DNA of 8,580 nt, from the NCBI RefSeq assembly GCF_031377265.1, contig NZ_JANMET010000050.1, positions 1-8,580 on the forward strand, in the 5' to 3' direction. The DNA comes from JAUYQR01 sp031377265. GTDB lineage: Bacteria > Pseudomonadota > Alphaproteobacteria > Rhodobacterales > Rhodobacteraceae. This document shows positions 5,644 to 8,580 of this stretch, in pieces (position 1 is the first letter of the stretch; each line of letters starts with the position of its first letter). The notes beneath the pieces were generated by a model that was not told the origin of the DNA, did not search any database, and worked only from the letters and a program-made list of their open reading frames with translations. The position numbers and the translations under genes are program-made.

Positions 5644-6567
5644 ATGAGCCACCCCTCCAGCGTTCCCTACCACCCCCTTGCCGCAGCTTTATGGATGACG
5701 GGTGCGATTGCCGCCTTCACCGCGATGGCGGTTGCAGCGCGGCAGATCAAACATGTGCATGACACGTTCGAAATCCTGGCGTGGCGATCATTGATCGGGT
5801 TTGTCATCGTCTTGGCCGTGGCGTTTTCGATCGGCCGCCTGCGGGATGTGCGGACAGACCGGCTGGGCAGCCACGTGGTGCGAAACCTGTTTCACTTTAC
5901 CGGGCAATCGCTCTGGTTCTGGGCGATAACGGTCATCCCTCTGGCACAGGTTTTCGCGTTGGAATTCACTTCGCCGATCTGGGTGATCCTGCTGTCGCCA
6001 CTGGTGCTGGGCGAGCGGCTGACAAGGCCGCGCCTGATCGCAGCCGCGCTTGGCTTTCTTGGCATCCTGATCGTTGCGCGGCCTGATTTCGGGCATCTGG
6101 AGCCGGGCGTTCTTGCCGCTGCCGGGGCGGCGCTGTTCTTTGCCGCGACCACGCTGATGACCAAGGCGCTGACCCGGGGGGAGGCCATCGTGTCAATTCT
6201 GTTCTGGCTGACGCTGATGCAATTCTGCCTTGGCACGGTTGCCTTGCTGGCCGACGGCGAAGTGACATGGCCGACGATGGCAACGGTGCCGTGGTTGACG
6301 CTCATCGCAGTTTCAGGGGTGACCGCGCATTTATGCCTGACCTCTGCCTTGTCACTTGCACCGGCAAGTTTCGTCGTGCCCATCGATTTCGCACGCCTGC
6401 CTGTGATTGCGGCGATTGGCGCGCTGTTCTACGCCGAGCCGGTTCAAGCAAGCCTGTTCCTTGGCGCAGGTCTGATTTTTCTTGGAAACTGGATCAACAT
6501 TCGCAGCGTGTCAGGGGCAAAGCAGCAACATCCAAAAGATCACAGAGCTGTGACGCCGCGTCATTGA
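5644..6567 (+). CDS. EamA / DMT-superfamily permease
   Basis: The 307-residue inner-membrane protein has the two-repeat EamA layout with ten membrane segments, at roughly residues 11-32, 46-66, 80-97, 103-122, 130-146, 154-174, 182-203, 215-232, 240-263 and 269-286. Repeat one carries ILAWRSLIGF, FTSPIWVILLSPLVLGERLTRPR and the following GFLGILIVARP, which is the signature end of an EamA repeat. Repeat two carries the matching VVPIDFARLPVIAAIGALFYAEP and FLGAGLIFLGNWI. A short charged tail (GAKQQHPKDHRA) follows. Members export amino acids, nucleosides or other metabolites, but the substrate cannot be read from sequence. ATG 5644 fits the usual start just before TM1, though it lacks a clear ribosome site and has a hairpin directly upstream. 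It is divergent from the LtrA gene; the porin gene downstream has its own likely promoter. Confidence 0.9.
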   Translation: MSHPSSVPYHPLAAALWMTGAIAAFTAMAVAARQIKHVHDTFEILAWRSLIGFVIVLAVAFSIGRLRDVRTDRLGSHVVRNLFHFTGQSLWFWAITVIPLAQVFALEFTSPIWVILLSPLVLGERLTRPRLIAAALGFLGILIVARPDFGHLEPGVLAAAGAALFFAATTLMTKALTRGEAIVSILFWLTLMQFCLGTVALLADGEVTWPTMATVPWLTLIAVSGVTAHLCLTSALSLAPASFVVPIDFARLPVIAAIGALFYAEPVQASLFLGAGLIFLGNWINIRSVSGAKQQHPKDHRAVTPRH

Positions 6568-6596
6568 TTGACCGATTTTGCAACCGGCCCTAGCGT
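6568..6596 (+). promoter_or_regulatory. Likely promoter of the FadL-type porin gene
   Basis: TTGACC (6568-6573) and TAGCGT (6591-6596) are separated by exactly 17 bases. The -35 matches five of six consensus bases, the -10 three of six, which is normal for alphaproteobacteria. The -35 begins on the base directly after the permease stop codon. Transcription from about 6603 would give a leader of about 32 bases containing the AGGG ribosome site (6622-6625). Confidence 0.45.
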
Positions 6597-6634
6597 TACT
6601 GACAGGGGAAATCTCAGATCCAGGGATGAGGAAA

Positions 6635-7714
6635 ATGAAACGAGTTATGATTCCAGCCGCTGTGTTTGCTGCTGTAGCGACAAGCGCGGGCGCAGGCGGG
6701 ATTGACAGATCGGGCCAGGGCCTCGGGGCTCTGTTCGAAGAAGGCAGGTACATGGAGTTGTCCTACGGCCTTGTCTCACCAAAGGTAGAGGGGACTGACG
6801 TCGCAGCCCAACCAACCGGAGACGTGACCGCGACCTATTCGCAACTCGCGTTCAGCTACAAGTACGACGTCAATGACAAACTGTCGTTTGCACTGAATAT
6901 GGACCAGCCGTTCGGGGCAGATATCTTGTATGCTGCTACTTCGCCGCTTTTGGGCGGGACGATTGCGAAGACCGATACCTATGCCGTCACTGGCATCCTG
7001 CGCTACAAGTTCAACGAAGCGTTCTCGATCCATGGCGGTCTGCGCGCACAGCACGCCAAGGGCAACATTCAGTTGCAAGGCGCCGCCTATGCTGGCCTAA
7101 GCGGCTACAACGTACAGTTTGCCGGTGACTGGGCACCTGGCTATCTTGTTGGCGTTGCTTTTGAAAAGCCCGAGATCGCGCTTCGCGTCGCGCTGACCTA
7201 CAGTTCCAAGGTCAAGCATGAGTTTGACACCACGCAAGTCTTCTTCCCTTCTGGCCAGATCACTGACGTGGAGACGCCGCAGTCCGTCAACCTTGACTTC
7301 CAGACCGGCATTGCGAAGGACACGCTGCTGTTCGGCTCAATTCGTTGGGTAGACTGGTCGGATTTCAAGATTGACCCGATTGGATTTCCGGGAGACGGCC
7401 TGGTGGAACTGGAAAACACCACGACCTATACGCTTGGCGTAGGCCGTCGGTTCAACGAAAAGTGGGCCGCGTCCTTTTCGCTGACCTACGAGCCGAAAGG
7501 CACTGATCCGTTGGTTTCACCGCTGGCCCCGACAGATGGGCGCTATGGCGCCACGATCGGGGCGTCATATACGATGGACAACATGAAGATCAGTGGCGGC
7601 GTCAACTATACCTGGCTCGGCGATGCGCAGCCACAGACAGCGGGTGTCGGCCGCGCCAACATGACCGACAACACCTTGATCGGCGTGGGCGTCAAGGTCG
7701 GCTGGGCGTTCTAA
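6635..7714 (+). CDS. FadL/OmpP1-type outer-membrane transport protein
   Basis: The 359-residue precursor has a signal peptide (MKRVMIPAAVFAAVATSAGA, cut likely after residue 20) and then GGIDRSGQGLGALFEEGRYMEL, the start typical of the OmpP1/FadL/TodX family in Rhodobacteraceae. Beyond it come repeated amphipathic strands alternating with polar turns, such as YSQLAFSYKYDVNDKLSFALNM, TYAVTGILRYKFNEAFSIHGGL, TLLFGSIRWVDWSDFKI and YTLGVGRRFNEKWAASFSLTY, and the chain ends in Phe (VGVKVGWAF), the usual C-terminal signal for barrel assembly. Such channels pass long-chain fatty acids or other hydrophobic compounds. It is about 60-90 residues shorter than E. coli FadL, so loops or the hatch may be reduced. 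ATG 6635 is chosen because AGGG (6622-6625) lies 9 bases upstream and the signal peptide begins there; ATG 6626 is possible. It is monocistronic: promoter at 6568, terminator at 7731. Confidence 0.88.
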   Translation: MKRVMIPAAVFAAVATSAGAGGIDRSGQGLGALFEEGRYMELSYGLVSPKVEGTDVAAQPTGDVTATYSQLAFSYKYDVNDKLSFALNMDQPFGADILYAATSPLLGGTIAKTDTYAVTGILRYKFNEAFSIHGGLRAQHAKGNIQLQGAAYAGLSGYNVQFAGDWAPGYLVGVAFEKPEIALRVALTYSSKVKHEFDTTQVFFPSGQITDVETPQSVNLDFQTGIAKDTLLFGSIRWVDWSDFKIDPIGFPGDGLVELENTTTYTLGVGRRFNEKWAASFSLTYEPKGTDPLVSPLAPTDGRYGATIGASYTMDNMKISGGVNYTWLGDAQPQTAGVGRANMTDNTLIGVGVKVGWAF

Positions 7715-7730
7715 GCCGTCACAGCAAAGC

Positions 7731-7761
7731 AAACCCCGCCCCTGATCCGGGCGGGGTTTTT
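7731..7761 (+). terminator. Rho-independent terminator of the porin gene
   Basis: AAACCCCGCCC (7731-7741) pairs perfectly over 11 base pairs with GGGCGGGGTTT (7749-7759), with a 7-base loop CTGATCC, and the T-run continues to 7761. It begins 16 bases after the stop codon. Confidence 0.93.
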
Positions 7762-7763
7762 CG

Positions 7764-7792
7764 TTGTGAATCCAACACCCCGGCGCTAACAG
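7764..7792 (+). promoter_or_regulatory. Weak promoter candidate for the P-loop gene
   Basis: TTGTGA (7764-7769) and TAACAG (7787-7792) are 17 bases apart, just past the terminator, where a new promoter is needed for the next gene. Both hexamers are poor, and the implied leader is only about 12 bases. Confidence 0.2.
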
Positions 7793-7810
7793 GGGCCAAG
7801 GGGTGACACG

Positions 7811-8580
7811 ATGATCTATCAGACTGGCAAAGACTACAGGGCTGCGTCGCGCAAGCGGGTGCTGCTGTTTGGCATGTCTGGCCTCGGCAAGACAACGCTG
7901 GCCAACATGCTGCGCGATGCCGGCCAGTGGTTTCACTATTCGGTCGATTACCGCATCGGCACCCGTTACATGAACGAGTTTATCGCGGACAATTTCAAGC
8001 GCGAGGCGATGAAGGTGCCGCTGCTGCGCGAGCTGTTGATGACGGACTCAGTCTACATCGCGTCCAACATAACCTTCAACAATCTGGCCCCTCTATCGAC
8101 TTACCTTGGCAAGCCGGGTGATCCGGCAAAGGGCGGGGTGCGGTTTGCCGAATACATGGCGCGTCAGGAACAGCACCGCGCGGCTGAAGTGGCAGCCATG
8201 CTTGATACGGCACGGTTCATCGACCGGGCAGAAGACATCTACGGCTATCCAAATTTCGTCTGTGACACCTCAGGGTCGATCTGCGAAATCGTCGACACCG
8301 AAGACCGCAATGACCCGGTGATGCAGAAGCTTTCTCAATCGTTGCTGTTGGTCTGGATCAAGGGTTCCAACGCGCATACCGAGGAATTGGTCCGCCGCTT
8401 TGATCGCGCACCAAAGCCAATGTACTACCAGCCGAAATTCCTTCATTCCGTATGGGAGGAGTACCGCGTAACTCATTCTGTTGAAGAAGAAAATTGCGAC
8501 CCTGATCACTTTGTTCGTTGGACCTATGCGCGCGCTTTGGCGCATCGGCAGCCGCGCTATCAGGCCATGGCGCGGTGGGG
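7811..8580 (+). CDS. P-loop NTPase / kinase-like protein, 3' end beyond window
   Basis: An uninterrupted frame begins at ATG 7811 and runs off the right edge with no stop, giving 256 complete residues. AAGGGG (7798-7803) is a strong ribosome site 7 bases upstream. The N-terminus has a hydrophobic strand and Walker A motif, RVLLFGMSGLGKTTLANML, with Lys27 and Thr28 as the nucleotide-binding residues. The next strand ends in Asp46 (WFHYSVDYRIGTRYM), which resembles the placement of the substrate Asp in small P-loop kinases more than an AAA+ or ABC layout. No clear Walker B or ABC signature is visible; the later hydrophobic strand LLLVWIKG (178-185) lacks an acidic end. Two Cys (151, 158) flank TSGSI. 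Computer annotation would probably just call it an ATPase. I do not recognise a specific family and assign no substrate. It is transcriptionally isolated from the porin gene by the terminator at 7731. Confidence 0.8.
   Translation, partial: MIYQTGKDYRAASRKRVLLFGMSGLGKTTLANMLRDAGQWFHYSVDYRIGTRYMNEFIADNFKREAMKVPLLRELLMTDSVYIASNITFNNLAPLSTYLGKPGDPAKGGVRFAEYMARQEQHRAAEVAAMLDTARFIDRAEDIYGYPNFVCDTSGSICEIVDTEDRNDPVMQKLSQSLLLVWIKGSNAHTEELVRRFDRAPKPMYYQPKFLHSVWEEYRVTHSVEEENCDPDHFVRWTYARALAHRQPRYQAMARW

Noticed and set aside
6541..6552. CACAG-AG-CTGTG inverted repeat at the end of the permease gene
   Set aside because: It lies in the coding tail, is short, has no T-tract after it, and is better explained as chance than as a terminator or operator.
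1..8580. CRISPR array, tRNA/rRNA, insertion sequence, integrase, phage or restriction/defence cluster
   Set aside because: No regularly spaced repeats, cloverleaf sequences, transposase or integrase motifs, terminal inverted repeats or defence domains were seen on either strand.

Overview
The window looks like chromosomal DNA from an alphaproteobacterium, most likely of the Rhodobacteraceae (Rhodobacter, Paracoccus, Gemmobacter or Tabrizicola type). This is an inference from high GC, dense same-strand packing, GTG/TTG starts, the GuaA N-terminus and a short FadL-type porin beginning AGGIDRSGQ after its signal peptide. No tRNA, rRNA, CRISPR array, insertion sequence, integrase or phage gene is visible. 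No gap between genes exceeds about 110 bases.

Left part (1-4381, plus strand): the 3' part of an arylamine N-acetyltransferase gene, cut so that its catalytic Cys codon straddles the left edge; guaA (GMP synthase); a small antibiotic-biosynthesis-monooxygenase (ABM) fold protein whose start overlaps the guaA stop by ATGA; an AraC-family regulator with an AraC_N (YqhC-type) sensor half, starting 8 bases later; a second ABM-fold protein; and a small secreted protein with two cysteines. guaA, the first ABM gene and the regulator look like one transcription unit. The second ABM gene follows a 104-base gap holding a short perfect dyad, and the secreted protein follows a 108-base gap holding a strong GC hairpin.

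Middle part: an LtrA-family membrane protein on the minus strand (4388-5539) converges on the secreted-protein gene with only 6 bases between the stops. It diverges from a 10-TM EamA/DMT permease (5644-6567) across 104 bases. The permease is followed by a FadL/OmpP1-type outer-membrane channel (6635-7714) with its own plausible promoter and a clear rho-independent terminator.

Right edge: a P-loop NTPase/kinase-like gene of unrecognised function starts at 7811 and runs off the end with no stop. The strongest functional hypothesis is a small electrophile/quinone-stress module (ABM, AraC_N regulator, ABM) attached to the housekeeping gene guaA. The rest looks like ordinary core and accessory chromosome, and I do not see a clearly new defence or mobile system.
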